Shown piece after piece: positions 26,790 to 37,033 of a DNA stretch of 64,000 nucleotides. The stretch lies in assembly GCF_003952365.1 (NCBI RefSeq), contig NZ_CP034443.1, positions 248,001 through 312,000 of the forward strand, read 5' to 3'. Under the pieces are notes generated by a model. It worked only from the letters and a program-made list of their open reading frames with translations, searched no databases and was not told the origin of the DNA. Source of the DNA: Mesorhizobium sp. M9A.F.Ca.ET.002.03.1.2. GTDB taxonomy: Bacteria > Pseudomonadota > Alphaproteobacteria > Rhizobiales > Rhizobiaceae. The position numbers and the translations under genes were made by a program. The stretch's first letter is position 1, and every line of letters starts with the position of its first letter.

Positions 26790-28217
26790 TCAGCCGGCGG
26801 CACGCTGCACGATCTCGGCGATGTAGCTCGTCACGGCCTGTGCATCGGCGGGAAGGACTTTGAACCGTTTCGGCAAACCCTCTATGCCATCAAACTGCCG
26901 CGGTCGATCCGGCTCGCGGTCCAACGCCTCCCTGATCGTTCCCGCAAATTTGACCGGCAGGGCCGTCTCCAGCACGAGCATTGGGGTCTCCGGAACGGAG
27001 TGCTTGCGCGCGACCTTCACCCCATCTGCCGTATGCGGATCGATCAGCGTGTTGGAACGCTGCCAGGTGTCACGGATCGTCTCCAACCGGTCGGCGTGGG
27101 TGCTCTTGCCGCTGCGGAAGCCGAAACGATCTGCCGCGTGCGCGAAGGCGGGATCACTACTGAGATTGAAAAACCCTTGTTCCCTGAGTTGGCCGTCGAA
27201 TAAGGACCTCGTCCGACCTGCATCGCGCCCAATCATGTCAAACACAAAACGCTCGAAGTTCGAGGCCTTAGAGATGTCCATGGAAGGACTTGAGGTTTCA
27301 TGGGTATCCGAGCGGCCCCGCACGCGATAGAGACCGGTGCGGAAGAACTCATCGAGCACGTCGTTCTCGTTGGTCGCGACGATCAGACGGGATATCGGGA
27401 GCCCCATCATGCGCGCGACATGACCGGCGCAAACGTTCCCGAAATTGCCCGAGGGAACGGTGAAGTCGACCTTTGACGAATTCTCTTCCGTCACCTGAAA
27501 ATAGGCAAAGAAGTAGTACACCACCTGAGCTGTCAGCCGGGCCCAGTTGATCGAATTCACGGCGCCGATCCGGTGGCGCCGCTTGAAGTCGGCATCGCCG
27601 GACACGGCTTTCACGATGTCCTGGCAATCGTCGAATACTCCTTCGATGGCAATGTTCTGGATGTTTTCGTCCTGCAGGCTGAACATCTGGGCTTGCTGGA
27701 AGGCGCTCATGCGTCCGTGCGGCGACATCATGAAGACGCGGATGCCCCTCTTGCCGCGCATCGCATATTCCGCCGCGCTGCCCGTATCGCCGCTGGTCGC
27801 CCCGAGTATGTTCAGTCCCTCACCCCGGCGGGCCAGTTCATATTCAAGGAGATTGCCAAGCAACTGCATGGCCATGTCCTTGAACGCCAGCGTGGGCCCG
27901 TTCGACAGCTCCGCCAGGTGGAGACCTGTCTCAAGCGCGCGCACCGGCGCGATCCTCACGGTCCCGAATATCTCGGGTGTGTAGGTCTTCGCGCAGATGG
28001 CCTTCAGATCGGTGGGCGGAATATCGTCGACGTAGAGCGACAGGATTTCGAAGGCGAGGTCCGGGTAGGACAGGGCGCGCCACCGATCCAGCATGGCGTC
28101 ATCCACAAGCGGGTAGGTCTCGGGCACATAGAGCCCGCCATCCGGCGCCAGACCTTCAAGCAGGATCTCGCAGAACTTCCTGCGTTCGGGATAACCGCGC
28201 GTGGAGATGTAGTACAT
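26790..28217 (-). CDS. thrC: Threonine synthase
   Basis: 475 residues, PLP fold type II. MYYISTRGYPERRKFCEILLEG is the usual entry and selects the ATG at 28217. The PLP lysine is in PTLAFKDMAMQLLGN. The phosphate-binding loop is GATSGDTGSAAEYAM, and IGAVNSINWARLTAQVVYYFFAYFQ is strongly conserved. It converts O-phosphohomoserine to L-threonine. It lies in a leftward series FAD oxidase - thrC - thrB - kbl - tdh, which would convert homoserine to glycine plus acetyl-CoA. Confidence 0.93.
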   Translation of the reverse strand: MYYISTRGYPERRKFCEILLEGLAPDGGLYVPETYPLVDDAMLDRWRALSYPDLAFEILSLYVDDIPPTDLKAICAKTYTPEIFGTVRIAPVRALETGLHLAELSNGPTLAFKDMAMQLLGNLLEYELARRGEGLNILGATSGDTGSAAEYAMRGKRGIRVFMMSPHGRMSAFQQAQMFSLQDENIQNIAIEGVFDDCQDIVKAVSGDADFKRRHRIGAVNSINWARLTAQVVYYFFAYFQVTEENSSKVDFTVPSGNFGNVCAGHVARMMGLPISRLIVATNENDVLDEFFRTGLYRVRGRSDTHETSSPSMDISKASNFERFVFDMIGRDAGRTRSLFDGQLREQGFFNLSSDPAFAHAADRFGFRSGKSTHADRLETIRDTWQRSNTLIDPHTADGVKVARKHSVPETPMLVLETALPVKFAGTIREALDREPDRPRQFDGIEGLPKRFKVLPADAQAVTSYIAEIVQRAAG

Positions 28218-28296
28218 GTGATACTCTTCCTTGTAGCCGCGATCGTTCAGCCGGTGCCGCAGCGGCGAATGGTCAAAAGGCCGCCACCTTTGGCCG

Positions 28297-29682
28297 TCAG
28301 CGGCGGGCACGCCACCAGGCGATTTTGTCCTTCAGCGCATAGCCCTTGATGATCGCCGGCAAGAACCAGGGATCACCCCTATAGAAGGGGATGGAAGCTG
28401 GCGGTCGGAAGTCGAAAGCCGTGCCAGCGTCTTGCGCGCGACCCATCAGCTTGTAGGCGGCACGCGTGCCGACCCACGGTGCCCAGACCACGCCCGAACC
28501 GCAAAAGCCGGTGGCATAGACGATGTCATCCTTTTCAAAGATGCGGGGCAGCATGTCGCGGTTCATGGCCACGTTGCCGAACCAGCTGTACGAAAGGCGA
28601 ACCTTCTCCAGCTCCGGGAAAATTTCTATCAGACCGTTACGCAGGCGGAGCGTCGGGGCTGTCGGATCGCTGTTGCCGCGGGAGCTGTCTCGCCCACCGA
28701 GCAGAATGCGCCTGCCGTCGGGTGAAGGACGATAGTAGAAGCCCAGCTCCCGGTTCTCGCCCATCATCATCAGCTTGGGCATCAGCCGCGCCATCAATTC
28801 AGGCGGAAGCTCCTCGGTGACGATGATTCGGCTGCGGACGGGAACCAGGCGGCGGCGCAGGAAGGGCGCGCCGCCATCGGTATATCCGTTGGTGCAGACC
28901 AGCACCTGCCGAGCCTGCACAGTCCCGGCCGATGTCGCCACACGGAACCCGGACACATCTTTCTCGATGGAAATCACGGGCGTTCGTGAGTGGACCGTCA
29001 GCCCGGAAGCCAAGGCCACCCGCAGGAGCTCGGCGTGCAACTTAGCCGGGTGCAAACCGCCAATGTCCATCCGAACCGTGCCGCCGCGGTAGAAGTCGGT
29101 GCCGATGTAGTTGCACTGCTCGGCATGCGGAACAGCGTAGGATTCGATCCCCAGCCTCTTCGCCAGCGCCTCGGCGCCACGGGCCATCTTCTGGTACTGG
29201 TCGTATCCGAGAGCACCCATGAACCGGCCGACCAGCTGGAAATCGCAGTCGATCCCTTCCGTCTCGATGAAGTCGTACAGGAACTCGCGGGCGATCTTGC
29301 CCTCGGCCTCGATCGCCATCGCCTTCGCCTCGCCGAAGCGCCTGGTGATCGTCGCATAGTTCGGTCGGATGCTTCCGCTGGTGATCCCGCCGTTGCGCGA
29401 CGAAGCTCCTTCCCCGGGGTTCATCGCATCGAAGGCCGCAACTGACCGTCCTTCACGCGCCAGCACCAGCCCGGCGGACAGCCCGGCATAGCCAGCGCCG
29501 ACGATTGCCACATCTAGCCGCTTTGCCAGCGGCTGCGACGGCAGCGGCCTGACAGGTGCGGCTTCCCACCAGTATGGCGTGTTCTTATCGGCGACTTTCT
29601 CCTCATGCACGTGCGTGACTTCTCGTTGCGTTTTTAGGATCTGCAGTGGGTCGCGTTTGCTGACGAAATCAGACACGGTCAT
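28297..29682 (-). CDS. FAD-dependent amine oxidase, gamma-glutamylputrescine-oxidase-like (PuuB family)
   Basis: About 461 residues. After a short leader with TPYWWEAAPVRPLPSQPLA (the YWxxT/A-type start of PuuB relatives) comes the FAD motif LDVAIVGAGYAGLSAGLVLAREG, then GASSRNGGITSG. The C-terminal FAD contact is YATGFCGSGVVWAPWVGTRAAYKL. Relatives oxidise secondary or N-substituted amines and gamma-glutamyl amines. I take the ATG at 29682, which overlaps the permease gene by 14 bases; an ATG at 29700 is also possible. Its place between a peptide/opine-type importer and thrC suggests it releases an amino acid, perhaps homoserine, from an imported conjugate. Confidence 0.78.
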   Translation of the reverse strand: MTVSDFVSKRDPLQILKTQREVTHVHEEKVADKNTPYWWEAAPVRPLPSQPLAKRLDVAIVGAGYAGLSAGLVLAREGRSVAAFDAMNPGEGASSRNGGITSGSIRPNYATITRRFGEAKAMAIEAEGKIAREFLYDFIETEGIDCDFQLVGRFMGALGYDQYQKMARGAEALAKRLGIESYAVPHAEQCNYIGTDFYRGGTVRMDIGGLHPAKLHAELLRVALASGLTVHSRTPVISIEKDVSGFRVATSAGTVQARQVLVCTNGYTDGGAPFLRRRLVPVRSRIIVTEELPPELMARLMPKLMMMGENRELGFYYRPSPDGRRILLGGRDSSRGNSDPTAPTLRLRNGLIEIFPELEKVRLSYSWFGNVAMNRDMLPRIFEKDDIVYATGFCGSGVVWAPWVGTRAAYKLMGRAQDAGTAFDFRPPASIPFYRGDPWFLPAIIKGYALKDKIAWWRARR

Positions 29683-30547
29683 CTCGCACGTCGAGCGCAT
29701 CGCGCAGTCCGTCGCCGATGAAGTTGAAGCTGGTTACGGCGATGGTGATGGCGGCGCCCGGGATGATCGCCAGCCAAGGCGCGCTCGCCAGATACTGCTG
29801 GGCGCCCTCCAGCATGTTACCCCAGCTGGCCAGCGGCGGCTGAATGCCATAGCCCAGGAAGCTGATATAGGCTTCCAGAAGGATCGCGTGCGCAACTGTC
29901 AATGTGGCGGCCACAATGATCGGTCCCATGGCGTTGGGCAGGATCTCCCGGAACATGATGTGGGCGCCGCTCAATCCCAGCATGCGCCCAGCCAGGACGA
30001 ACTCGCGCTCGCGCAGAGAGCGGACCTCGGCCTCGACAATTCGAGCCACTTCCATCCAACTGGTGACCGCGATGATCACCGTGACCATGGCCGGGCTCGG
30101 CTTCAGTGCCGCGGCCAAAGCGAGCAGCAGGAAGATTGACGGGAAAGACAGGAAGCCATCGACCGTGCGCATCAGCGCCGCGCCGATCCAGCCGCCGCGA
30201 TAGCCCGCGATTACGCCGACGAGCGTTCCGATCAGCGTCGACAGCAACATGGCGAAGAAGGCCACCGCCAGCGAGATCCTTCCCGCCATGAGCAATCGCG
30301 CTGCCAGATCGCGCCCCAGCGGGTCTGTCCCCAGATAATGGTGGCCGGTCAGCGGCGGGGAAAATCGGGCGCGCAAATCGATGTAGAGCGAATCATAGGG
30401 CAGAAGATGAGGGCCGAAGACGCATGCCAGCGTGAGGAGCGTGATCATCGCCACCCCCAGCAGCGCCAGATGATGACTCGTGAAACGGCGCACCGTGCGG
30501 CTGCGCCACCAGCGGCCTTGTCCTGCATTTGCGACGAGAGCGGTCAT
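29669..30547 (-). CDS. Peptide/opine-type ABC transporter permease (DppC family)
   Basis: 292 residues. The cytoplasmic N-terminus is followed by a first membrane segment (HHLALLGVAMITLLTLACVFGPHLL), then the DppC signature HYLGTDPLGRDLAARLLMAGRISL. Further membrane segments follow, and the permease loop VAHAILLEAYISFLGYGIQPPLASWGNMLEGAQ. It forms the channel with the DppB-type protein encoded 34 bases upstream. Its 3' end overlaps the FAD oxidase gene, which ties the oxidase to the transporter operon. Confidence 0.9.
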   Translation of the reverse strand: MTALVANAGQGRWWRSRTVRRFTSHHLALLGVAMITLLTLACVFGPHLLPYDSLYIDLRARFSPPLTGHHYLGTDPLGRDLAARLLMAGRISLAVAFFAMLLSTLIGTLVGVIAGYRGGWIGAALMRTVDGFLSFPSIFLLLALAAALKPSPAMVTVIIAVTSWMEVARIVEAEVRSLREREFVLAGRMLGLSGAHIMFREILPNAMGPIIVAATLTVAHAILLEAYISFLGYGIQPPLASWGNMLEGAQQYLASAPWLAIIPGAAITIAVTSFNFIGDGLRDALDVRDDRV

Positions 30548-30581
30548 GTGGCTGCCTCCTGTCAGGGGTGAGATTGCGCGC

Positions 30582-31532
30582 TCAACCCAGGCGAATGCGC
30601 GGGTCGACGATCGCCACCGCGATGTCTGCGATCAGGTTGCCCAGGATGACGAGGATGGCCGAGAACATCAGCAGCCCCATCACGACCGGGTAGTCGCTGT
30701 AGCCGAGGCTGTCGAGGAACAGCCGCCCCATGCCTGGCCAGGTAAACACTGTCTCCGTCACCAGTGCGCCGGTCAGGATGCTGGGAAGTTGCACCCCTGC
30801 CAGCGTGATCATCGGCAACAGTGCATTGCCAACGACGTGTTTCATTATGACTCGGCGCTCGGTCAGGCCCTTGGCGCGGGCAGTCTTGACGAAATCCTGG
30901 CTGATCGCGTCGAGGGTGGAGGTGCGCATGTAGCGGCTCCAGATCGCCACATGCACCAGCGACAGCACGAGGCTGGGCAGGATAAGGTGGTGCAGATAGT
31001 TCAGCACCGAGCCGTCGCCGATGGTGTACATGTTGCCCGCAGGGACCCAGCCCAGCTTGAGCGAAAAGATGTAGATGCCGACGAGCCCGAACCAAAAGGT
31101 CGGGATCGACAGCGCGACCATGGCGCCAACCGTCGCCAGATGGTCAAACAGCGAGTAGCGGTGCGTGGCGCCACGGATGCCGATCCAGGTGCCAATGGCG
31201 ATTGCGATCGCGGTGGATGTGCCCATCAGCAGCAGCGTGGCAAAGAGATGCCGGCCGATCACCGAAAGCACCGGCGCCCCATCGCGGAACGAGTGGCCCC
31301 AGTCGCCCTGGAGAAGCCGCCAGGCCCAATCGAGATATTGCATCCACAGCGGCCGATTGAGCCCTAGTTGCTCTTTCAGGCGATCGAGATCGTCCTGCGT
31401 CATGCCGGGATCGAGCCCGAATTGCGCCAGTGGCCCCCCCGGTAACAAGTTCAGGACAACGAACCCGATGACCGACACGATCAGGAGCAGGATGAGGCTC
31501 TGCGAGAGCCGGTTGAGCAGGAAGCCACGCAT
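30582..31532 (-). CDS. Peptide/opine-type ABC transporter permease (DppB family)
   Basis: 316 residues with about six membrane segments. The first is LSQSLILLLIVSVIGFVVLNLLPGG, followed by the DppB-type periplasmic region LGLNRPLWMQYLDW and GDWGHSF. The inner-membrane loop KTARAKGLTERRVIMKHVVGNALLP is the EAA contact with the ATPase. It ends AILVILGNLIADIAVAIVDPRIRLG, as is typical. The partner permease, binding protein and fused ATPase are adjacent on the same strand. Confidence 0.9.
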   Translation of the reverse strand: MRGFLLNRLSQSLILLLIVSVIGFVVLNLLPGGPLAQFGLDPGMTQDDLDRLKEQLGLNRPLWMQYLDWAWRLLQGDWGHSFRDGAPVLSVIGRHLFATLLLMGTSTAIAIAIGTWIGIRGATHRYSLFDHLATVGAMVALSIPTFWFGLVGIYIFSLKLGWVPAGNMYTIGDGSVLNYLHHLILPSLVLSLVHVAIWSRYMRTSTLDAISQDFVKTARAKGLTERRVIMKHVVGNALLPMITLAGVQLPSILTGALVTETVFTWPGMGRLFLDSLGYSDYPVVMGLLMFSAILVILGNLIADIAVAIVDPRIRLG

Positions 31533-31595
31533 TCAACTCTCCCCTTTCAAGACGCCGGTGACACGCCGCCGCCCTAAGGCGGCGGCGTAAGTATG

Positions 31596-33266
31596 TCAGG
31601 CCTTCCAATGCCATCCGGCGGCATGCCAGGATGCGACGCGGGTGTTGGAATTTGCCTCGAAACCCTCCAGCCCTGCCTTGCGGCCGAACACATTGGCGTA
31701 GGCAAACAGAGGCAGGAACGGCAGATCCTGACGAACAATTTCCTGAACACGCAGATAGATGGCGCGCCGCTCTTCCCGATCGAAGGTGCGGGTACCCTTG
31801 TCGAGCAGCGCATCAACCTCCGGGTTGGAGTATTGGCCGGTGTTCGAGCCCTTTCCGCCCTTCGCGACGATCGCCTTTGTGTGCAGGCGGTTGGTAGCGT
31901 CGGGGTCGCCTGCGATGACATTGGTTACACCGGAGATGGCTGACTCGAACTGCGATTTGAGCCAGAAATCACCCCACATGACGGCGGCCGGCAGGTTCGA
32001 AATGGTCATCTCCACCCCGATCTCGGCGAACGTCTGCTGCAAGAACTGCTGCGTCTGCTCGCGCAGGTGGTTGCCGGAGGTGGTGGAGTTTGCGAACGAC
32101 AGACGCACCCCGTCCTTCACTCGTATTCCATCGGATCCGGGTACCCAGCCGGCCTCGTCGAGGATCTGGCTCGCGCGCTCGATGTTGAACTCCTGCGCCG
32201 GCAGGTTCGGATTGTAGTAATAGGAATTCTGCGGCATGAAGGTCTCGGTGGGGTTGTGGACCCCGTAATAAAGTCCTTCGAGGATCGCTTTCCTATCTAT
32301 TGCGGCGTAGAGCGCCTGGCGAACCGCAGGGTCCTTGAATTGCGGCTTCTCAAGATTGAGATAGATCGACTCGACCGATGCTCCGCGCTCCAACATGACC
32401 ACGCGATCCGGAAGTGTGCCGGCTTCCGCATAGTTGTCGGCGGTTATGAATGCCTGGTCGACAAGATCAATGTCGCCGCTCTTGAACTGGGTGTAGAGCA
32501 CTGTCATGTCGGGGATGTATTTGAAGACGAGCCGCTCCAAATAAGGGCCCTCCCCGGCATAGTCCGTGTTCGCGACGAGTTCGATGTGATCGCCGGCGAT
32601 GCGCTGCGCCCACTTGAATGCGCCAGTGCCGACAGGCGCCTGATTGAAGGCGGCGGCGTTCGGGTCCGCCTCTTTTTCGAGGATGTGCTTGGGAACCATG
32701 AAGGTTTCGGCGAGAAACGACAGGTAGGGGGCGAAAGCCTCCTCCATCCGCCAGGTGAGCTCGGTCGGCGAGACAACCTTGATGTCGCGCACCAGCGAAT
32801 GACCCGCCGTGCGCCACGCGCGGAATTTCGGATTGGTGATGAGCTCAAGCGTGAACTTCACATCCTCGGCCGTGAAAGGTTGGCCGTCGTGCCAGCGGAC
32901 GTCATCACGCAGGCGGATGCGCCACACAAGTCCGTCCTCCGAAATGCCGCCGTTCTTTTGGCTGGGCACTTCGACCACAAGATTGGGCTGAAGAACGCCC
33001 TTGGGGTCCATTCGAACGAGTGCATCAAACACCGAGAAATGCACCGCGTCGTCGCACTCGGTATGCGGCATCAGTGGATTGAAGACGGTGGGTTCCTGCG
33101 AAAATCCGACGACGACGCGGCCGGTTGGGCTCGCGGGAGGGTTCTGGGCGAAGGCGGGTTTGCCCAACAGATTGGGCGCAATGAGGCCCGCGGCCCCGCC
33201 GATGGCCAGCATTCGCAACGCATCGCGCCGTGAGTAGTTCGATTTGGAGTTCGTACGTTCAGTCAT
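31596..33266 (-). CDS. ABC transporter substrate-binding protein, family 5, Tat-exported
   Basis: 556 residues. The signal region NYSRRDALRMLAIGGAAGLIAPNLLG carries a twin-arginine motif, then AFAQ for cleavage, so it should be exported folded. SBP family 5 features are VVGFSQEPTVFNPLMPHTECD, DGLVWRIRLRDDVRWHDGQPFTAEDVKFTLE, and MPQNSYYYNPNLPAQEFNIERASQILDEAGW. Such proteins bind di/oligopeptides, opines or glycosides. It precedes dppB by 63 bases and completes the importer with the ATPase gene upstream. Confidence 0.9.
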   Translation of the reverse strand: MTERTNSKSNYSRRDALRMLAIGGAAGLIAPNLLGKPAFAQNPPASPTGRVVVGFSQEPTVFNPLMPHTECDDAVHFSVFDALVRMDPKGVLQPNLVVEVPSQKNGGISEDGLVWRIRLRDDVRWHDGQPFTAEDVKFTLELITNPKFRAWRTAGHSLVRDIKVVSPTELTWRMEEAFAPYLSFLAETFMVPKHILEKEADPNAAAFNQAPVGTGAFKWAQRIAGDHIELVANTDYAGEGPYLERLVFKYIPDMTVLYTQFKSGDIDLVDQAFITADNYAEAGTLPDRVVMLERGASVESIYLNLEKPQFKDPAVRQALYAAIDRKAILEGLYYGVHNPTETFMPQNSYYYNPNLPAQEFNIERASQILDEAGWVPGSDGIRVKDGVRLSFANSTTSGNHLREQTQQFLQQTFAEIGVEMTISNLPAAVMWGDFWLKSQFESAISGVTNVIAGDPDATNRLHTKAIVAKGGKGSNTGQYSNPEVDALLDKGTRTFDREERRAIYLRVQEIVRQDLPFLPLFAYANVFGRKAGLEGFEANSNTRVASWHAAGWHWKA

Positions 33267-33304
33267 TGAAATTCCCCTTGTTCTGGCGGTGTCCGCCGTG
33301 GCTC

Positions 33305-34969
33305 TTACCCATTTGCCGCAACCGGACGGGTCGGTCCCGGCTGCTCTCCAGGAATCGCCGCCACCAGCTCACGCGTGTAGGCTGATTGCGGGTCGAGGAA
33401 GATTTGCGAGGGGGGACCGAACTCCACGATCCGCCCTTTCTGCATCACCGCGATTTCGTCGCAGATCTGGCTGGCGACCCGCAGATCATGGGTGATGAAG
33501 ATCATCGACACGCCGGTCTCCCGCTGGATCTGGTCGAGCAGCTGCAGGATCTGCGCCTGGATCGACACGTCGAGCGCCGACACCGCCTCATCGGCGATCA
33601 GCAGCTTCGGCTTGAACATCAGTGCCCGGGCGATGCCGATGCGCTGACGCTGCCCACCGGAAAATTCGTGCGGGTATCGGCCGAAGGCGCCCGCATCGAG
33701 TCCGACATGCGCCAACAGCGCCTTCGCCTCTTCACGCGCCTGGGCATAGGGCGTTCCGTGCGCGACCGGGCCTACGGTCAGGATGTAGCCGACAGTCGCG
33801 CGCGGGTTGAGCGAGGCGAAGGGGTCCTGGAAGATCATCTGAATCCGCGGCCGCAGCTGGCGGAACTCGGCTTCGGAAAGCCTGGCGATGTCGCGGCCTT
33901 CGAACAGAATCCCGCCGCCGTCGCTGTCCAGCAGCTTGATCAGAAGCCGGCCCAGCGACGATTTGCCGGAACCGCTCTCGCCCACGACGCCCAGCGTGCG
34001 CCCTGGCGCCAGATCAAACGAGACCTCGTTGACGGCGGGCACGACGCGCTGTGAACCAAACAGCGCGCTGCCGCTGCGGTAGGTCTTCACCAGGCCCTCG
34101 ACCTTGAGGATCGGCTCATTGTCAGCCGGCGCCAGAGGAACGCGGTCCTCGCCGGTCAGGCGCGGGACGGCCGCGATGAGGCGTTTTGTATAGGGATGGC
34201 TGGGGGACTTCAGGACCTGCCGGGCGCTGCCCTGCTCGACGATGTGGCCTTTCTCCATCACCACGACGCTGTCCGCGATCTCTGCCACCACCCCGAAGTC
34301 GTGCGTAATGAACATGACGCTCATGCCCTTGCGGCGCTGGATATCGCGAATCAGCTCCAAGATTTGCGCCTGGGTGGTCACGTCGAGCGCGGTCGTCGGT
34401 TCGTCCGCGATCAGGATCGTGGGCTCGAGCGCCAACGCCATGGCGATCATCACCCGCTGCCGCTGCCCTCCAGAAAGCCGGAACGGATACTGATGATACA
34501 TGAGATCCGGATCAGGCAGCCCCACCTCGGTCAGCAACTCGAGAGCACGGCTGCGGCGGGATTTCGGCGTGCCGACGCCATGCGCCGCCATGACCTCGTC
34601 GATCTGTGCTCCCACGGTCATCAGCGGATTGAGGGCCGAAAGCGGGTCCTGGAAAATCATCGAGACCACCCGGCCGCGCAGGCTGCGCAGCTTGTCCGAC
34701 GACATGCCGATGATGTTCGCGCCATCCAGATGAATGGCGCCCGAGGTGACGCGGATCACCCGGGGCAGAAGCCCCATGATCGCATTGGCGGTGACCGACT
34801 TACCCGATCCGGATTCGCCGATGATGCACAGGATTTGGCCGCGCTTCAGATCGAAAGAGATGTTCTCGACCGCATGGGTCCGCTCCATGCCTTGCGGCAA
34901 GGTGACCGTGAGGTCGCGCACCGAAAGCGCCACATCGAGGGGAGCTACAGGCTGGATGCTTGCGACCAT
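33305..34969 (-). CDS. Fused DppD-DppF-type ABC transporter ATPase
   Basis: 554 residues with two ATPase domains. Domain 1 (about 15-265) has Walker A IIGESGSGKSVTAN, signature RLSGGQRQRVMIA and Walker B ILIADEPTTALDV. Domain 2 (about 285-540) has VVGESGSGKSSLGR, EFSGGQRQRIGIA and LLIADEAVSALDV. Each ends in an oligopeptide-importer C-terminal region. The fused form is common in rhizobia. The ATG at 34969 has a strong upstream site GGGAGGTG; a TTG at 34990 is the only longer option. It is first in the leftward run of ten genes that ends with tdh. Confidence 0.92.
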   Translation of the reverse strand: MVASIQPVAPLDVALSVRDLTVTLPQGMERTHAVENISFDLKRGQILCIIGESGSGKSVTANAIMGLLPRVIRVTSGAIHLDGANIIGMSSDKLRSLRGRVVSMIFQDPLSALNPLMTVGAQIDEVMAAHGVGTPKSRRSRALELLTEVGLPDPDLMYHQYPFRLSGGQRQRVMIAMALALEPTILIADEPTTALDVTTQAQILELIRDIQRRKGMSVMFITHDFGVVAEIADSVVVMEKGHIVEQGSARQVLKSPSHPYTKRLIAAVPRLTGEDRVPLAPADNEPILKVEGLVKTYRSGSALFGSQRVVPAVNEVSFDLAPGRTLGVVGESGSGKSSLGRLLIKLLDSDGGGILFEGRDIARLSEAEFRQLRPRIQMIFQDPFASLNPRATVGYILTVGPVAHGTPYAQAREEAKALLAHVGLDAGAFGRYPHEFSGGQRQRIGIARALMFKPKLLIADEAVSALDVSIQAQILQLLDQIQRETGVSMIFITHDLRVASQICDEIAVMQKGRIVEFGPPSQIFLDPQSAYTRELVAAIPGEQPGPTRPVAANG

Positions 34970-35707
34970 CGCGATCACCTCCCTTTTCAACGGAGTGGGT
35001 CCACCTTGTTTCGGACCGCATCATCGCCCTTTGAGCAGAGGCACGTCACCGCAGCGGCCATCGTCCCGCCATCTCGGCTCTTCGCGCCTTGGAACGGCGA
35101 GGGACGGGTTCTGCTCATTCCGGCGCTCCTTGCTTCGTCCGGCGCAGACCGGACACTGTTCCCTTTTCTTGGAGGACTCGCCGAGGGACAAATCGCTGCC
35201 TATCGGAAGTCCTCTGGAGCCTGCCCGCCATCAGGAAGGGTGGCTCCGTTGTTCCAACCAGTTTGACTGTTCTGTTTCCGCAGAGTCGCCGAAAAATGGC
35301 CCCTGCGCGGCAGGAACTTCTGAAAAAAACCGCCAGATCGGCATTTCAGTCTGCACCTGTTCCGGCGGAGTCTGCACGAGCATTGAGGCCGATGAAGTGG
35401 CTCCAATCACGGCCACCTTGCAATCGCCGAAGACGGGCTCGGTCCGTGCTCCGGCTAACGGCTCCGCCGTATTGTCCCAGGAGGAAGCAAATTTCATTGG
35501 CGAATGTTCCTATGCTTGTTTGGGACCGAGCGAGAGGAATTGTACTCCTGCAGCCGCCACCTGGCTGGGGTAACGGTGAGCTTTTCGCGCAATAATTGGC
35601 TGTCCTGTCGGCTGCTAACCGCATGATATTCCGTCCAGGCACAAACTCCGCAGCCCTCCGCTGCGGCCCTCGGGCTAGGGTGCGTCAAACTACTTGGAGT
35701 ACTGTCG
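34970..35707. other. Divergent intergenic region, no gene recognised
   Basis: About 740 bases between the ABC operon (minus) and the FAD oxidoreductase (plus). Several frames of 70-100 codons are open but none has family character. It should contain the promoters of both transcription units; I could not pick out a clear operator. Confidence 0.45.
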
Positions 35708-37033
35708 ATGCCCGCGCCGCTCATGCACATCGAGTCCAGCCCATCCCTGCCTCGCGAGGCAGACGTCGTGGTCATCGGAGGCGGCGTGGTGGGCGTGTTC
35801 ACCGCATATTATCTGGCGCGACGAGGCGTAAGCGTCGCCTTGCTTGAGAAGGGGCGCGTGGCCGCCGAACAGTCCAGCCGCAACTGGGGATGGTGCCGCC
35901 AGCAGAACCGCGACGCGCGCGAACTGCCGATGGCGACAAAGAGCCTCGATCTCTGGGAGAAGGTGGCGCAGGAGACAGGTGAGGACACGGGTTTTCGCCG
36001 TTGCGGACTCCTTTATCTCTCGCAGGATGAGAACGAGCTGGCCGGCTGGGCGAAGTGGCGCGACTTCGCGAAGACGGTCGGCGTCACGACGCAGATGTTG
36101 ACTGCGGAGGAAGCGACCGAACGGGGCAAGGCGACCGGGCGCCGGTGGAAAGGCGGCGTTCTCTCGCCTACCGACGGAACCGCCGACACCTCGCGGGCAG
36201 TGCCTGTCGCCGCGCGCGGAATCATGGCCGCCGGCGGCAGCGTCCACCAGCAATGCGCCGCCCGGACCATTGAGCTTAGTGCAGGCCGGGTCAGCGGTGT
36301 GGTGACGGAAGGCGGCACTATCCGGACCAAGACCGTCGTCATGGCCGGCGGCGCATGGGCTTCGTCCTTCTGCCACCAACTCGGCATTCGCTTCCCGCAA
36401 GCTTCCGTGCGTTCTTCGATACTGGCCGTCGCGCCGGGAATGGAGGGATTGCCGGGCGCCCTCGTTACCTCCGGGATCGCTTTTACGCGCCGAGGCAACG
36501 GTGGCTACACGCTGGCAATCAGCGGCCGCGCACGTGTTGACCCGACGCCGCAGCAGTTGCGGTTTGCACGAGAATTCGTGCCCATGTTTGCCCGCCGCTG
36601 GCGCAACCTGTCGCCGGGCGGCCTCGAGGGCTGGCGGCAGGGCCATGAAACGCTTGCCAAATGGGCGCCTGACGAGGTGACCCCGATGGAGCGAAACCGG
36701 ATACTCGATCCGCGGCCGGACCTGGGTCAGATCAACCTCACCTATCGGCGCGCCTGCGAGCTGATCCCCGAGTTCCGACGGGTCACCATAGCCGATGCAT
36801 GGGCCGGGTATATCGACAGCACGCCCGACGGCATCCCGGTCGTCGGTGAGGTCGAGGGCGTTCCGGGCTTCATCCTGGCGGCTGGCTTCAGCGGTCACGG
36901 CTTCGGGATCGGGCCAGGAGCCGGACACCTGATTGCCGACATCATCACAGGCTGCGAACCGTTAGTCGATCCGCGTCCGTACCGGCCAGAGCGCCTGAAG
37001 ACCGCTGCATGGGGCAAGGTCGCCGAATTCTGA
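35708..37033 (+). CDS. FAD-dependent amine oxidoreductase (DAO family), copy 2
   Basis: 441 residues. FAD fold ADVVVIGGGVVGVFTAYYLARRG and VALLEKG; signature segment EQSSRNWGWCRQQNRD; C-terminal DSTPDGIPVVGEVEGVPGFILAAGFSGHGFGIGPGAGHL. It is clearly paralogous to 21362-22684 over its whole length, with identical SRNWGWCRQQNRD. It is divergent from the peptide-type ABC operon and 232 bases upstream of an Lrp-type regulator on the same strand. Oxidation of an imported secondary amine or D-amino acid is the likely role. Confidence 0.83.
   Translation: MPAPLMHIESSPSLPREADVVVIGGGVVGVFTAYYLARRGVSVALLEKGRVAAEQSSRNWGWCRQQNRDARELPMATKSLDLWEKVAQETGEDTGFRRCGLLYLSQDENELAGWAKWRDFAKTVGVTTQMLTAEEATERGKATGRRWKGGVLSPTDGTADTSRAVPVAARGIMAAGGSVHQQCAARTIELSAGRVSGVVTEGGTIRTKTVVMAGGAWASSFCHQLGIRFPQASVRSSILAVAPGMEGLPGALVTSGIAFTRRGNGGYTLAISGRARVDPTPQQLRFAREFVPMFARRWRNLSPGGLEGWRQGHETLAKWAPDEVTPMERNRILDPRPDLGQINLTYRRACELIPEFRRVTIADAWAGYIDSTPDGIPVVGEVEGVPGFILAAGFSGHGFGIGPGAGHLIADIITGCEPLVDPRPYRPERLKTAAWGKVAEF

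Noticed and set aside
35231..35497. 88-codon minus-strand frame in the 34.97-35.71 kb gap
   Set aside because: No recognisable domain, no ribosome site, and composition unlike neighbouring genes.
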